Made by a program: the position numbers and the translations under genes. Shown here piece by piece: positions 17,590-29,600 of a stretch of 64,000 nt of DNA (its first letter is position 1; each line of letters opens with the position of its first letter). Source of the DNA: Tenacibaculum sp. MAR_2010_89 (GTDB lineage Bacteria > Bacteroidota > Bacteroidia > Flavobacteriales > Flavobacteriaceae); contig NZ_FNUB01000005.1 of assembly GCF_900105985.1 (NCBI RefSeq), forward strand, positions 3,224,001 through 3,288,000. Direction: 5' to 3'. Below the pieces are notes generated by a model. It did not search any database. It worked only from the letters and a program-made list of their open reading frames with translations, and was not told the DNA's origin.

Positions 17590-19548
17590 TTATTTTTTAT
17601 TGATTGTATATTGAAATACTGATGTTTCTTGAATATTTGATAAAGCTCCTATAAACTGAACTTCCTCATCTTTCTTTTTTGGCATTGCCAATACAACTGG
17701 TATATACTCACTACCAGCTATTAAACTATTACCAAAGCTATCTGTTGTTGATACATTAATATCAAAAGAATACTTCTTTGAAGGTGCTGAAGGAACTGTT
17801 GCAATACCATAACTTTCTACTTCCAATCCTTTTGCAATTGTATAATTGAAGAAAAAACCTGGTTTTTTTAAATCTTTTTCTAGTTTTTTAATTTCTTCTT
17901 CAATTTTTTTGAGTTTGTCTATTAACTCTTGTTTTTCTTTTTCTAAAGTTTCTAATATAGCATTCGTTGATTCTTCTTTTTCATTACTTATTGAAATAGA
18001 TATTTTTGACTTTATCTGTTCCAGTAATAGTTTTAAACCTTGTTTCTCTTTATTTTTTTTATAATATTCATCTAATTCACTTGCTGCTTTTTCTAATTTT
18101 TCTAGCTCTTTTGCTGTTAATAATCCTTTTGTTAACTTAGGGTTGAATAATAAAAATATACAACGATATTCTACATTAAAATCACCATTCTGTTTTGCTG
18201 TAAAAGTCATTTTATTAGTATCAATAGCTATTTTTTTTGCCGCAGTTAATCTGTTTTTTAAAGTAAAACACGCTGATGGTACTGTTAAATAATCATCAAA
18301 AGTGTTAATTATTTTTTTGTAGCCATTATCAAAAACAGCTAAAACATATACTACATAGTTTTCTCCTATTTTAATATCTGCTCCATTAACATCTCTTAAA
18401 TATTTTTGTTTTGGGGCTTTATTTTCTTTGTCTTTTTTTAAATCTGAAGCATCCTCTTCTACAACCATTAATTCTGGTCGAATACTAATTGTTTCTTCAT
18501 ATAAATAGTTTTTCTTTGATTTTACTGGAGAAACACTTGGTATTTTTATATACAACTCTTTGTCTTTGTCTTCTGTGATTAATCCTTCGGCATCAGATAA
18601 TGAGAAAAATTCTTTATCTTTATTCTTCACTAAAAATATGTAATAGTTCTTTACAGGATATCCTTCTTCATTACTCCCCGCACTAACACCTTTTTCTTTA
18701 CTATCTTCAAACGGACTTTTATAGTTATTAAAACTTACTTTATAGTTTGTTGGCCTTCCTTCTTCAACAGGTATCGTTACTTTTAAGTCTAAGTTTAATT
18801 GTTTGTTACTTAACTCGTAAGCATCTTGAGTAGATTTATATACAACTCCGGTATCTTCAAGAGTTCCTTCAGCTTTTTTTTCTGCAGAATTTGCTGTAGC
18901 CAAAGCTTCTGTATCTGTCATCACAGCAGTTGAAGCTGTATTAAAATCAGTATTAACAACCTCTAATAAACCTTTTATTAAAGTATCAGTTGATGCAGTT
19001 TTTTCTGCTAAACTTGAAACGGGTACTTCTGCTACATCTGCAGAAGCTTCCATACTTAATTGCGAGGTTTTTTCTGCTAAATAAGCAGTTCCTTTTTTTG
19101 TAGGTGAACTTCCATTCATTAAATCATTAGCATACTTACTTTGATCGTAAATTTCAGTATCAAAATCAGCTGCGTTCACAATGCTAAAAATACTTCCAAC
19201 ATCACTTGCTAACTTTAAAATAGCATTGGCAGCAATTTGAACATTTGCTGCTGCTACTGAAGTGTTTTTCACCGTCTCAGGTATAAATGTATTTGCTAAA
19301 TTAACCGACGACAAAACATTAGTAGACAAATCACTATCTATTACTGCTTGCTCTAAAATTTCTTGTTGAAATTTATAATTATTATTTGCTATAATTAATT
19401 CTTCCGCAGCAGAAATACGAGCTCCTTCAGCATAGTATAACGAAAACATAGACGCATCTAAATTTGCTTTTGATTTTTGTAATTTTAACTCTTGCTCACT
19501 TAGCGTTTCTAAAACGCTAGTGTGCAAATTTTCATTGTAAGAATTCAT
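17590..19548 (-). CDS. eCIS-operon protein with helical N-terminus, beta middle and coiled coil, unknown
   Basis: A 652-aa protein in three parts. Residues 1-245 are helical and rich in Ala, Ser, Asn. Residues 250-420 are beta-rich with immunoglobulin or fibronectin-like texture (YKVSFNNYK, NYVVYVLAVFDNGYKK). Residues 455-550 are a long charged coiled coil (KELEKLEKAASELDEYYKK and similar), followed by a beta tail (FFNYTIAKGLEVESYGIA). There is no signal peptide. It directly follows the tape measure gene, where Afp-type operons carry particle-end components. A role as fibre, cap or neck protein is plausible. I recognise no named family. Confidence 0.7.
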   Translation of the reverse strand: MNSYNENLHTSVLETLSEQELKLQKSKANLDASMFSLYYAEGARISAAEELIIANNNYKFQQEILEQAVIDSDLSTNVLSSVNLANTFIPETVKNTSVAAANVQIAANAILKLASDVGSIFSIVNAADFDTEIYDQSKYANDLMNGSSPTKKGTAYLAEKTSQLSMEASADVAEVPVSSLAEKTASTDTLIKGLLEVVNTDFNTASTAVMTDTEALATANSAEKKAEGTLEDTGVVYKSTQDAYELSNKQLNLDLKVTIPVEEGRPTNYKVSFNNYKSPFEDSKEKGVSAGSNEEGYPVKNYYIFLVKNKDKEFFSLSDAEGLITEDKDKELYIKIPSVSPVKSKKNYLYEETISIRPELMVVEEDASDLKKDKENKAPKQKYLRDVNGADIKIGENYVVYVLAVFDNGYKKIINTFDDYLTVPSACFTLKNRLTAAKKIAIDTNKMTFTAKQNGDFNVEYRCIFLLFNPKLTKGLLTAKELEKLEKAASELDEYYKKNKEKQGLKLLLEQIKSKISISISNEKEESTNAILETLEKEKQELIDKLKKIEEEIKKLEKDLKKPGFFFNYTIAKGLEVESYGIATVPSAPSKKYSFDINVSTTDSFGNSLIAGSEYIPVVLAMPKKKDEEVQFIGALSNIQETSVFQYTINKK

Positions 19549-19600
19549 AAAATTTGGTTTAGATTATTATTTATTTTAATACTCTTTTTAGAGTTACTTT

Positions 19601-22600
19601 TTAAAATGACCATGTTACATGCAAGGGTTTTACCATCCATGGAAGTTTTATAATTGAAAAAGAAAAAGGCGATTTTATCAACAAAACATCATAAGGTCTT
19701 TTTTCTATAATCAACTCCCATCTATCATCTTCTTCTCTTAATAAACCATCTCTTACTAGCCAGTTCCCTCTGAATCCGTTTACTGTAGTATTTCCTATAG
19801 CTGGCCAATATGATATTGCCGCTGTTATTAGTCCGTTTATTAAATCTTCTTCTTTTACTGTTATTTCTATACGATCAGTTATTGGTTCATTTAGTGGTAT
19901 TCCGCACAATAATTTATTTAAGCTTAAAAGTGATTCTTCTGTTTGTGCCATACCAGTAACTGTATATTGCAAATAGTGCACTGCTTTTAATTGATCTTCT
20001 TTCGTATTAAATTTTTCATTTGTTATTAAATTTAACCGGTCTAAAAGCATTAAATAATAACTATTTAACAATACCAAACCTGCATTGTGTATTGGTATAC
20101 CTACTCCGTTTATTTTTTCTTTTTCTACTGACATGTTATATGTATTTAATTTCTTGTTTTTATTTATTTCTTCTGTTCGTTCAAAAGCTATTTTTAAAGG
20201 AGTTGGAAATTGGTCTTTAATAGCACTAATTGCTTGTATAAATTTTTCTTCTTGTATATTTCTTTTTACACTTAACTCCCATAACAATTCTCTCCATATT
20301 GATGCAGTTGCCAGCAACCTCCAATTACTATTCGTCCAAGATTTTATTAATTTCTCTAACAAAACTTCTCTAATTATTATCGGTGAAATTTCTTTTATTA
20401 CGTTATTATCTAAAACCATAAACAAACGTTGTAATGCAGTAAATTGATTTTGTTGTGTTGGATATAATTGTTTTAATACTGATAAGAATTGTGTTGTATC
20501 TATTACATTTAACAAATTTGTTATTTGTGTTTTTGATAGATTATTTCTTCTTAAGATTGATAATACCTCTAATGGATAACCCCGTAACACTTTACCTATT
20601 AATATTTTAACCGTTATGCTTTTAGAAAAAGTAAACCAAGAAGGTATTTTTGTTTCTAAGAACAACGATTTGCTTAAAGAAGTTAATTTGTTTTTTTGAT
20701 AACATTCTTCCAACTCTTTAAAAATAGTCTTCGTTCTTTTTTCACTGATTAATAGCTCAAATGTGCTATTTTTAGTTATCAAAATTTCTTTTAATAATTG
20801 AGGTACATAAATATTTTCTTCTTTAAGAATGTTTAAAATATTTATTGCAGCAAGTTCATTTAAAATTACTTCTATTAAACTTTCTAATGTGTTAATAGCA
20901 TTCGTATTCTTTTTAAGGATAACTAAAGTGCTTTTCCAAAATTCATTTTCTATTTTACTTCCTAACTCCTCTTTTTTAACGTGTAACAGTAAATCATGTA
21001 ATGATGCTATTGCATATATAACTAAATTAAGTGTACTTTTTTCTTTTGATATTAAAACTGTAAATTGTTTAAATGGTATATTCTTTTTTAATATTCTTAT
21101 TAATTTTTCAGTCGGAAACTCCCTTATTAAAAGACATATTTCTTCTGGATATTCTTCTAAACAAAACAGCAATAAATTATTTAACGGAATATTATTTTTA
21201 TATAACCTAATTTCATCTTTACCTTTTTCATCATTTTCAAAAACTTCCCTTAAACAACTAACTAAATGCTCCTTAGGCATTACATATAAATTACTTATCG
21301 TTGTTTCTTTAATTTCATTATTAGATGTTAACTCATATCTTATTTCATCATTACTTTTATAAGCATCTTCATCTAAGGTATATGAAATGGCTTTTTTTAA
21401 TAATTCTTGAAACGTTGCTTTATTACCTCTATAACCTAAATAATCTGCAATACACAACCAAAAATGTTCATTAATTATTTTTTTTAGTACTGTTACTGTA
21501 TGTTTTTTTTCAAAAATGTTCTTTTTTCTAAGGTATGCTAGTGTAATTTCTTTTTTAATCTTAAAAGCATCTGGCAATAAATAATTAGCTATTATTTGTT
21601 CATTTTTTATAAAAGTATTGCTGTTATATTTCTTCTCATATACTATATTCCTTAATAAATTTGCTACTTGTTGATGTTTATACTTAAAGTCTTTAATATA
21701 TTTTAAAACTAAATCTAGTGTGCTGGTTTGCTTAACTTCATTAACCAATAGTTTTAACTCATCCTTATTAAATAATAATTCTTTCTTTGTTTTTTTATGT
21801 AACTCTTTTAAAATATAATTTAAAGTATTTTCAAAATTTTTAACGTCAGATAAATCTTCTTTTACTTTTAAGTTTTTAAAAAGCAAGCTTATAAATGATA
21901 TTAAGTTTTGACTCTTATTAAAACTTAAAACCCCTATGCTTTCTGTTAATATGCTTTGTTGAATTTTGCTAAGTATTTTATATGATTCTTTGTTTACATT
22001 TGCCTTACCAATACTTCTTTTTATTTTTTTAATTAACTGATAATGATCTGGATATATTTTTTTTAACAATATTCTAATAATTCCTTCATCATTAAAAAGT
22101 TCTGGAATTATTTTTTGAATAACTGCCTGGTTATTATGTTCTTTTAAAAGATTCCATACTATAATTGGCTGTTTTTTAAACCAAACACGAATGGTTTTAT
22201 AATAACTTTCAGTAAGGGTATTATCTAATTTAAATAACGAGTTATTGGTAAATTCTTTTAATACTTTAACAACCTTATCCTCAGAAAAAACAGGTAGGCC
22301 TTTTATTATTTCTCTCCTATGTATTTTATTTAGGTGCTTAAATAAGTATATTGTTTTTGTGTTTTTTTGATCGCTCTTAAGTGTTGTTTTTGTAAGCTTT
22401 TCTATTACTTTAATCTTCGTTAGGTTTTTTAAAGCTGCAATTTCATTTAATAAAAAATCTAAAAATTTTGTTTTGGTATGTGTTACCGAATCATACTCTT
22501 TTAAAAACTGAAAACTTTTTACTAAAACCCAAGTTTCTTTTAAATTAAAATGCTTGTGTAAAGCTATTTTGTTAATTGAAATAACCTCATCATAAATTAT

Positions 22601-23761
22601 ATCTCCCTTATGAGGTGATAGTGTATTTAAAAGTATTTTTATGGCTACTACATCTAAATCATTAACGATAGACCTCCAATTAAATACTTTATTTTTTACT
22701 GTATTTAAAATATTTTTAAACCTAGAAGGTGTTACTTCAGATAATGTATGAATTAACTCTTTAAAATGTTGTTTTTGAAAAGTAGTTACTCGGGTATTTG
22801 GTGATTGAAAGTAATTATGTAATGTTTGCCAATATTTCTCTAACTGCTTTTCATTAGAGAACTCTGTATTTAAAGTTTTAGACTCTTTTTGAGATATAAT
22901 TGAAAGAATGAGTATTAAGTTTGTTTTTACATAAGAGTTTTCATTTACCTTATAAACAGCATCTTCAATTAAAGCAAATAGTTCTTTATACTCAATATTA
23001 AAATGATTTGCCATTTGCTCAATATTACTTTTTACAAATGTTATTTTATTAAACATAGTACCACGCTCTTCAAAAAGATAATTCAAAATCCAAAACCATA
23101 GATTTTTCTTGAAATCATGAATTCCTGATTTCACAATTGTTTCTCTTTCTTGAATTTTTATAAATTCATCTGAAAAATCTATGATATAACTATGATTGCT
23201 TTGTTCTAAACTTTCAATAATTTTTTTAATACTTGCTTCTTTAAATTGCCAAGAAATTCTTCGTCTTACATATTCTTTAGTACCTACAGCCTGAATCATA
23301 TTAATAACTTCTTGACGATTATTAGATAACTGATCAGTAAATATTTGATGAATGGTTCCTTTTACTTCTTGATAATTCCAAGACATTATACCTTGTAATA
23401 AAAAATATTTTATAATATTAACATCGGTATTTTCTTCTCTTAGAATTTGAATACTTTGTCCGTGTTTATCCGGGTACATTAAAATATCTTGTAACTGTAA
23501 CCTTAACTGTTCTCTTATTTTTAAGGCTAGTTCTTCTGTTAGATTATCGTAGTTAACAACACCTAAATCAAGTTTTAATGTTTTTATTTTAAGCGTTTGT
23601 CCATTTGCACAAATACTATTAAAAACAGCGTTTACTTCTTTAGGCATATGATGTTCACTCCAAACACTTAATTTATTTTGTAGTTCAACACCTTTTTCTT
23701 TTTCATCGAAAAAAGTATTCCAAGAGCAACGTGCTATGATATGATTGCTAGTACTTAACAT
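19601..23761 (-). CDS. contractile injection system tape measure protein
   Basis: A 1386-aa protein rich in Lys, Ile, Leu and Asn, long and helical. The N-terminus (HIIARCSWNTFFDE and so on) and the very conserved C-terminus identify it: LNKLLCGIPLNEPI, WPAIGNTTVNGFRGNWLVRDG and IIKLPWM before the end are hallmarks of the CIS tape-measure family of Bacteroidota eCIS (Afp14 counterpart). It should set the tube length; at 1386 aa the particle would be long. It overlaps the upstream baseplate gene by 7 nt. Confidence 0.9.
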   Translation of the reverse strand: MLSTSNHIIARCSWNTFFDEKEKGVELQNKLSVWSEHHMPKEVNAVFNSICANGQTLKIKTLKLDLGVVNYDNLTEELALKIREQLRLQLQDILMYPDKHGQSIQILREENTDVNIIKYFLLQGIMSWNYQEVKGTIHQIFTDQLSNNRQEVINMIQAVGTKEYVRRRISWQFKEASIKKIIESLEQSNHSYIIDFSDEFIKIQERETIVKSGIHDFKKNLWFWILNYLFEERGTMFNKITFVKSNIEQMANHFNIEYKELFALIEDAVYKVNENSYVKTNLILILSIISQKESKTLNTEFSNEKQLEKYWQTLHNYFQSPNTRVTTFQKQHFKELIHTLSEVTPSRFKNILNTVKNKVFNWRSIVNDLDVVAIKILLNTLSPHKGDIIYDEVISINKIALHKHFNLKETWVLVKSFQFLKEYDSVTHTKTKFLDFLLNEIAALKNLTKIKVIEKLTKTTLKSDQKNTKTIYLFKHLNKIHRREIIKGLPVFSEDKVVKVLKEFTNNSLFKLDNTLTESYYKTIRVWFKKQPIIVWNLLKEHNNQAVIQKIIPELFNDEGIIRILLKKIYPDHYQLIKKIKRSIGKANVNKESYKILSKIQQSILTESIGVLSFNKSQNLISFISLLFKNLKVKEDLSDVKNFENTLNYILKELHKKTKKELLFNKDELKLLVNEVKQTSTLDLVLKYIKDFKYKHQQVANLLRNIVYEKKYNSNTFIKNEQIIANYLLPDAFKIKKEITLAYLRKKNIFEKKHTVTVLKKIINEHFWLCIADYLGYRGNKATFQELLKKAISYTLDEDAYKSNDEIRYELTSNNEIKETTISNLYVMPKEHLVSCLREVFENDEKGKDEIRLYKNNIPLNNLLLFCLEEYPEEICLLIREFPTEKLIRILKKNIPFKQFTVLISKEKSTLNLVIYAIASLHDLLLHVKKEELGSKIENEFWKSTLVILKKNTNAINTLESLIEVILNELAAINILNILKEENIYVPQLLKEILITKNSTFELLISEKRTKTIFKELEECYQKNKLTSLSKSLFLETKIPSWFTFSKSITVKILIGKVLRGYPLEVLSILRRNNLSKTQITNLLNVIDTTQFLSVLKQLYPTQQNQFTALQRLFMVLDNNVIKEISPIIIREVLLEKLIKSWTNSNWRLLATASIWRELLWELSVKRNIQEEKFIQAISAIKDQFPTPLKIAFERTEEINKNKKLNTYNMSVEKEKINGVGIPIHNAGLVLLNSYYLMLLDRLNLITNEKFNTKEDQLKAVHYLQYTVTGMAQTEESLLSLNKLLCGIPLNEPITDRIEITVKEEDLINGLITAAISYWPAIGNTTVNGFRGNWLVRDGLLREEDDRWELIIEKRPYDVLLIKSPFSFSIIKLPWMVKPLHVTWSF

Positions 23762-26613
23762 CTTTTATTAGTATTAAGTTCAACAATTAATTTTACTAGC
23801 TCTTCTGCATTTTTTTTAAGTTTTGGATTATATATTTTTTTTTCATTTTGGTTAAAACGTAAACTATTATACCAATTACTATAAGCAACTATTAGCTTTT
23901 TAAGCATCCCATTATTTACAAAGTAGTTTTCTGGTACTACTTGAACAGGTAAATCATTCTCTAAGAAAAAATTAAACCTATTTTTGAAATCTGATATTTT
24001 AAAACTTCTGTTTTTTTTATCTTTTTTGCCACATTTATTTTTATCAACAAAAAAATCAGGAAATATAAAAATTAGTGAATTATTAAAAAATGAATTTGAT
24101 AAATGCATTAATGTATCGTTCCAAAATGCATTTACCGAACATAAAAAAGGTGTGCTTTCTATAACTTTAAAATCTTCTTTTATATAAATACTATTAATAA
24201 TTTCTACATTATATCTATCTTTTACTTTTGCTAAACCATCTTTCTTTTTTAATAAGTATTCAATTAATAATACATCGTTATATTTTAATGAAGATTGATG
24301 ATCGGCATTATCTTTAATAACTATTTTATTTGTTATTTTTTTTAATTTCTTTTCATTATCCTTTTCTGTAATAATAATTTCAAAGTCAGCAGATTCTTTT
24401 AATAAATTCGTTTCAATACATAAAAAACCTTTTCGTTGGGTTATTAACCAATAGGCACAAAAATCAACATGATCTATTAAATAATCTTGGTAATATGTAT
24501 TTAAAGCAAAGAGTAAGTTTATCTTTAGCTCTACTGCAGAAAAATTAATAAAATCGTTTTCAGTAATACGTTGCTCTTCATTAACTTTAACGGTATTAAA
24601 AATAAAATCCTTTTGATTGCCTTGTAACCACTCCTCTCTTTTTCCTTTTATTAATTTTCTTATTTTTTTAAACTCAAAAATTTTATTCTTCTTTGTTTTT
24701 TGAATGTTTAAATTACCTCCTTCGCATATCTTTTTTAAAGGCATTGCGCCTATATAATCATATGCTTTCATACGGTAATATGATAAGAGTCCTAAATTTT
24801 GTAAATACAAACTTTTAAGAATTACCTTATCTTTTTGAGAATTACCAGAGTATACAGTACCTTCAATTATTATATCGATAACTGAAGGAGATTCTCCGTG
24901 ACGGGCTAAAAGATTATCTAAAAGATTATTCCTCCTTTCTAAGTTTACCGTTTCATCTTCCATGAAAGATAATAACCCCCATATGTATGAGTTGTACGGA
25001 TCTATTTGGTATTTTGCCCAACCATTATCTCCTTCTTCAAAAGGAAACAAACCATAAACAAAATCGTGTTTTTGAAAATTTTTTAATAAAGGTCGTATAT
25101 GAGGTACTTCTTTATATAATGATTGATAATAATAAGTAGGCGAAAAAGAAATGTATGGTACTGGGTATTTTAAATGATGCTTTTCATAAGCCGTTTTTAC
25201 ACTATAAAACTGCTCTCTATCAGTTGGATTTCCAGTTACAGCATTTTCAAATGAAAATAAACCTCCAATATTAGATAATTGCATAAATTGATTGGTTAAA
25301 ACCTGATCAAAAAGCGTTAGATATCCTTTTAATTGTCTTGACTGTGCTATTTCAAAATCTGAAGCATTAGCACTTACTCCTTTTACACCTACTTTATATG
25401 CATCTGGAAATGTATTTTGAATAGAAAAATAACTGCTAATATCTCGGTATTTTCCTTCTGGTAAATTAGGAGCTAATCTTACTCTTGATACTTTACATAT
25501 TTGTCCGTAAGATTCTTCTAAAAAAGAAAATTCTTTTAATGAGGAAGTTTTTATTGTTGTGTTTATATATCTTCCTTTTAAATTAACTTTTAAATTTGAT
25601 TCTAAACCATCTATTTTAGGTAAAAAAACAAACACTAATATTTCATCTTCGTCACATTTTACTTCATATTTTGTTACTTCATCTACTAAAAAAACAACAT
25701 CAGTTATTGAAACAACACCTTCTACATTTTTAATTATTTCAGTAATTTCATAAACCTGAATTCTATTACGTTTCGCCTGCATGTTATCATCAGAAATCCA
25801 TCCATTTTTAAGCTTAGGTCCATTAAATATTTCATTCGTAGTTAATTCTTCTTTCTTTATTTCTTCATAACCTTTTTGTAATAATTTAGGATATACATAG
25901 TTATTAATTGCCTTTTCTATTGCTATTAAAACTGTATTTAAATCAGCCCCATTCGCTAGTTCTAAATTTCCTTTTATAGAATATTCAACTGGATTTAAAA
26001 TTGTAGGAAATAAAAATAATTCTCCTAAGTTTCTACACTTGTTTAAAATAAAAAAGGTGTTATCTAAAATAATATCACTCAGTGTTTTTACTCCTTTTTC
26101 TTCAATTACCTCTTCAACATCTTTTCCTTCAGTATTTTTTTTCTTTACTTTTTTATAATTGGTAACTTCTATTTTTTTTGTCTTATCAATAGTTCTATCA
26201 ATTAAAATCGAAGTTTTATAAACCGCTTCAGAAGCATTTATACTCGTTTTTACAGGTGAAATTTGAACATTAGCAATGTTTTTTGTATTATCTATTACAA
26301 ATTTTCTAAAATCATCAATAGATAAAGGTGAAGTTGTTAAAATGTTTTCTGGTAAATAAAACTGATTTTTTACTTTTAATTTACCTTCTTTGTTTGTTAA
26401 AACATCTTTAATTGGAAAATTATTACAATATCCTAATTCGGTAAGCGCATAACACAGCTGATCTAGGATTGTAACTCCTGGGTCACTTTGATTTAAATTT
26501 GTCCAAGTACCTTTATTATTTCTTTGAATATAAGTAAGTGCCTTATCTTTAAGTAACGCAAAGTTTAACTCTAAAGGTAATGCTGTATCTTCTATGTAAT
26601 TAAATTCCTCCAT
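23755..26613 (-). CDS. eCIS baseplate protein (Afp12-like)
   Basis: A 952-aa protein beginning with a gp6/baseplate-J-type entry sequence (NQSDPGVTILDQLCYALTEL, about 42-61), which recurs at the start of Afp12-like proteins. It overlaps the Afp11-like gene by one base and the tape measure gene by 7 nt, so its place in the baseplate wedge is supported by order as well. It is much richer in Lys and Ile in the last 300 residues. Family membership is clear; residue-level functions are not. Confidence 0.85.
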   Translation of the reverse strand: MEEFNYIEDTALPLELNFALLKDKALTYIQRNNKGTWTNLNQSDPGVTILDQLCYALTELGYCNNFPIKDVLTNKEGKLKVKNQFYLPENILTTSPLSIDDFRKFVIDNTKNIANVQISPVKTSINASEAVYKTSILIDRTIDKTKKIEVTNYKKVKKKNTEGKDVEEVIEEKGVKTLSDIILDNTFFILNKCRNLGELFLFPTILNPVEYSIKGNLELANGADLNTVLIAIEKAINNYVYPKLLQKGYEEIKKEELTTNEIFNGPKLKNGWISDDNMQAKRNRIQVYEITEIIKNVEGVVSITDVVFLVDEVTKYEVKCDEDEILVFVFLPKIDGLESNLKVNLKGRYINTTIKTSSLKEFSFLEESYGQICKVSRVRLAPNLPEGKYRDISSYFSIQNTFPDAYKVGVKGVSANASDFEIAQSRQLKGYLTLFDQVLTNQFMQLSNIGGLFSFENAVTGNPTDREQFYSVKTAYEKHHLKYPVPYISFSPTYYYQSLYKEVPHIRPLLKNFQKHDFVYGLFPFEEGDNGWAKYQIDPYNSYIWGLLSFMEDETVNLERRNNLLDNLLARHGESPSVIDIIIEGTVYSGNSQKDKVILKSLYLQNLGLLSYYRMKAYDYIGAMPLKKICEGGNLNIQKTKKNKIFEFKKIRKLIKGKREEWLQGNQKDFIFNTVKVNEEQRITENDFINFSAVELKINLLFALNTYYQDYLIDHVDFCAYWLITQRKGFLCIETNLLKESADFEIIITEKDNEKKLKKITNKIVIKDNADHQSSLKYNDVLLIEYLLKKKDGLAKVKDRYNVEIINSIYIKEDFKVIESTPFLCSVNAFWNDTLMHLSNSFFNNSLIFIFPDFFVDKNKCGKKDKKNRSFKISDFKNRFNFFLENDLPVQVVPENYFVNNGMLKKLIVAYSNWYNSLRFNQNEKKIYNPKLKKNAEELVKLIVELNTNKRC

Positions 26614-29600
26614 TACTTATAATCAATTTTATGGTTATTTAATGAAGGCACTAATAATGCAAACGCTTGTAAACTTGCTGGAGTTATATTTTTATGTAGT
26701 TCTTTTTCATATACAATACGTCCTGTAGTTGCTTCTTTTTTACCTAATTTAATTGCTAAGTTTATAATACTATCAATACAATTATAGGTACTCATTATAA
26801 ATTCTGATATTTGAGCAATACTTACTCCATTATCTATTACTATTTGAGATTGGTTAGTACTAATCCAAGGAGATAAAAAAATATTTATACCATTATTTAC
26901 CAACTTAGCAACTCCTGAGGGCTTGTTACCTGTCTTTATTGTTATTTCTCCAATTAATTTTATATAGGTAAAATGAAAATTATTTACTTTAATATTTGCA
27001 AAATGAGATGCTATTGGCTTTAAAAAACTAGTTACGTTTTGTTGTAAGCATGAACTAACAATTGGTAAAAAAGCATTAGAATCTTTCCAACTTTTTATTG
27101 CTTGTGCTAAATAAACTTCGGTGCTTTTAGTCTTTTTATTAAAAAACACTTTGATATAATATATCTCTGTATAAGCTTCTTTAATTACTCTATAATAATC
27201 TTGTGATGTTACTACTCTATCTTTTGTTTTTAAGCGAACACTTACACGCTTATTCATTTTCTCTTCCGTTTCTGCTGCTCTTCCCCCAAAAGAAACAAAA
27301 GGTTGCATAATTGTTCCTATTTCAGGAATAGCTTCATATGTACTTTCTATTACATTGGCTTCAATAAATGGTATTTTAGGTGAAGTTTCAAATCCTTTTT
27401 TTATTCTTTGTAATTTTATACCATTCGTATTTAAAAAAGTTGTTGGAGCATACCAATCAGGATTATTTTTTACATAAATCTTAATCCAATACTTATAATT
27501 TGGCATAGTCCAATGCACATTGGTAATATCACTAGGAAAATTAAATGTAATAATACCTGAACAACTAAACTCGTTTGTTGTATCTGATATTACTGTAAGG
27601 TTTTCCCAACCCGTTTTACCCAAATACTCATATACAATACTACTAACTTCTTTTTTTACTGTTTTGTAATCTTGTGCCAACTCAAAGTAAAAACTAATTT
27701 CTGCTGGTGCAATTACCTCTTCTAACCCTAAAATTAATTGCCCTTTACCATCATATTTTGGCGTTATAGAAGGAAAATTATTTTTTATTTTTAAATTTTC
27801 TTTCGTTGTTAAATTACTATCATAAACTTTATAATTTTTAAAAGCATTGTAATAAAAACATTCAATAGGATAATTAGGATACATTACACTTTTAAAACCA
27901 TCTGTATCACTATTATATTCGTAGGTACAACTGCTTCTGTAATTTCCTTTAAAAAAACCAACTATTGGAGTGAAAGGCTCATTAGCTGGCTCTTCAAGTG
28001 GATAAATATCGATACCTTTTTTAATATTTAAAGCCAATAATTCAGCATTATACATTGCTATAGCACCTACTACTTTAGGATATAATAATGTTCCAAACCC
28101 TTCTTTAGGGTTTTTAAGTTGCATTCTTATAAAACCTGATGAAGTTTCTTGAGTTAATTCTAAAGGTACATTTTGAATATTTGGATCTATATCATTTTGT
28201 AATCTTAGTATTTCTGAAGAGCCAAAAAAACTATAATTAAACATTTTTTTATAAGTAGTACTTAAAAACTCTTTCCTACTAGTGTTTATTGTTATTATTT
28301 CAAAAAAGTATCGTGAATAATCTATATTTAAAATAGCTGTTAACTCTAAATCATTAAGTAAACTTATCGTTCCTGAAAGGGGAATTTTCACAACCTCATC
28401 CAATTCATTTTCATATGAAAGAGCACCTTTTAAATCTATATTTATATTTTCATTTTTTTGAGTATATTTCCACTTAAATAAATCTCCTATCTTTATTTCT
28501 TTCTTTACCTTTATTAAATCTCCAATAGTTTTTGAAAAAGCCTCTTCTAATAATAAATCTTCATTAAAACTTAATAAATCACATACTTTTAAAGATGTAT
28601 TCAGTTGAAGTTCATCACTTAATTTTAAATCGGTTTTTAAAGAATTTTCTTTGTAAAATATTTTATGTTCTTTTTTTAAAAAATTTTCTATTTCTAAAAA
28701 ACTCTTTATTTTTAATTCATTCGCTATTAAAAATAATTCAGAAACTTTTAAATGTTGGTTAACTTCAAAAACATCGACAAACTTTATTGTTGATTCATTT
28801 TCATTTATGTATAAAAAATCTACATCTTTTATCTTAATGATATCACTAATTTGAGCTCTAGATTCTATTTTTAGTAAACTATCTATTTGTAAATGATCTT
28901 TCATTTCTAAAACATCACCTATTTTTAAATCTATAAAAACATTCAATTGATCTTCAACTTTTAAAAATTTGTTTATTTCAAACACATTTTTAATTAGAAT
29001 AATGTCTGATACTTGTAGTTGTTCGATAGCTACAATTTCTGGAACTCCTTGAAATAAATTATTTGAAAACGTTTCTTTAAGCTCTTTATATTCAAAAAAA
29101 ACATATTGCAATCCAAAAAGCATATTCATATCTAAAGGTTTCCATAATTTATCTTGAAGTAATTGAAAATCTACCTTAAAAGCCATATCATTAAAAGGCT
29201 CTGTAGGTATTATATTTTTTGGGGAATCTATATTTTTTTCTTCATTTGAAAATAAACCATGTATCTTTTGCCAAATACTTTTTAATATTGAAGTAACTTC
29301 TTTTATAGGTGGATTTCTATAACAATTATCTTTATACTTATTATATTGGTAATAGTAACTTATAAAGTTATTTGGAAGATTATTCCAATCCATTTTTATA
29401 GAAAACAGTCTTACAGGTTTACTAAAAATTTCAGCATTACCTATAATAAAACCTTGATCTTTTTCTGGAGTTGGCCCTAAAGGTTGAAATGGTTTTTCTG
29501 TTTCTAATAAGCCAAAATCATTATATAATTGAAAACTTTGTAATTCTTTTACATCTACAGCTATTTTTAATGATTTAATAACTGGTGGATTTTTTAATAG

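Noticed and set aside
20085..21362. Long plus-strand frames across the tape measure gene (20085-20447 and 20829-21362)
   Set aside because: They run antisense to the tape measure gene, are made of low-complexity Phe/Leu/Ser runs, and have no family resemblance.
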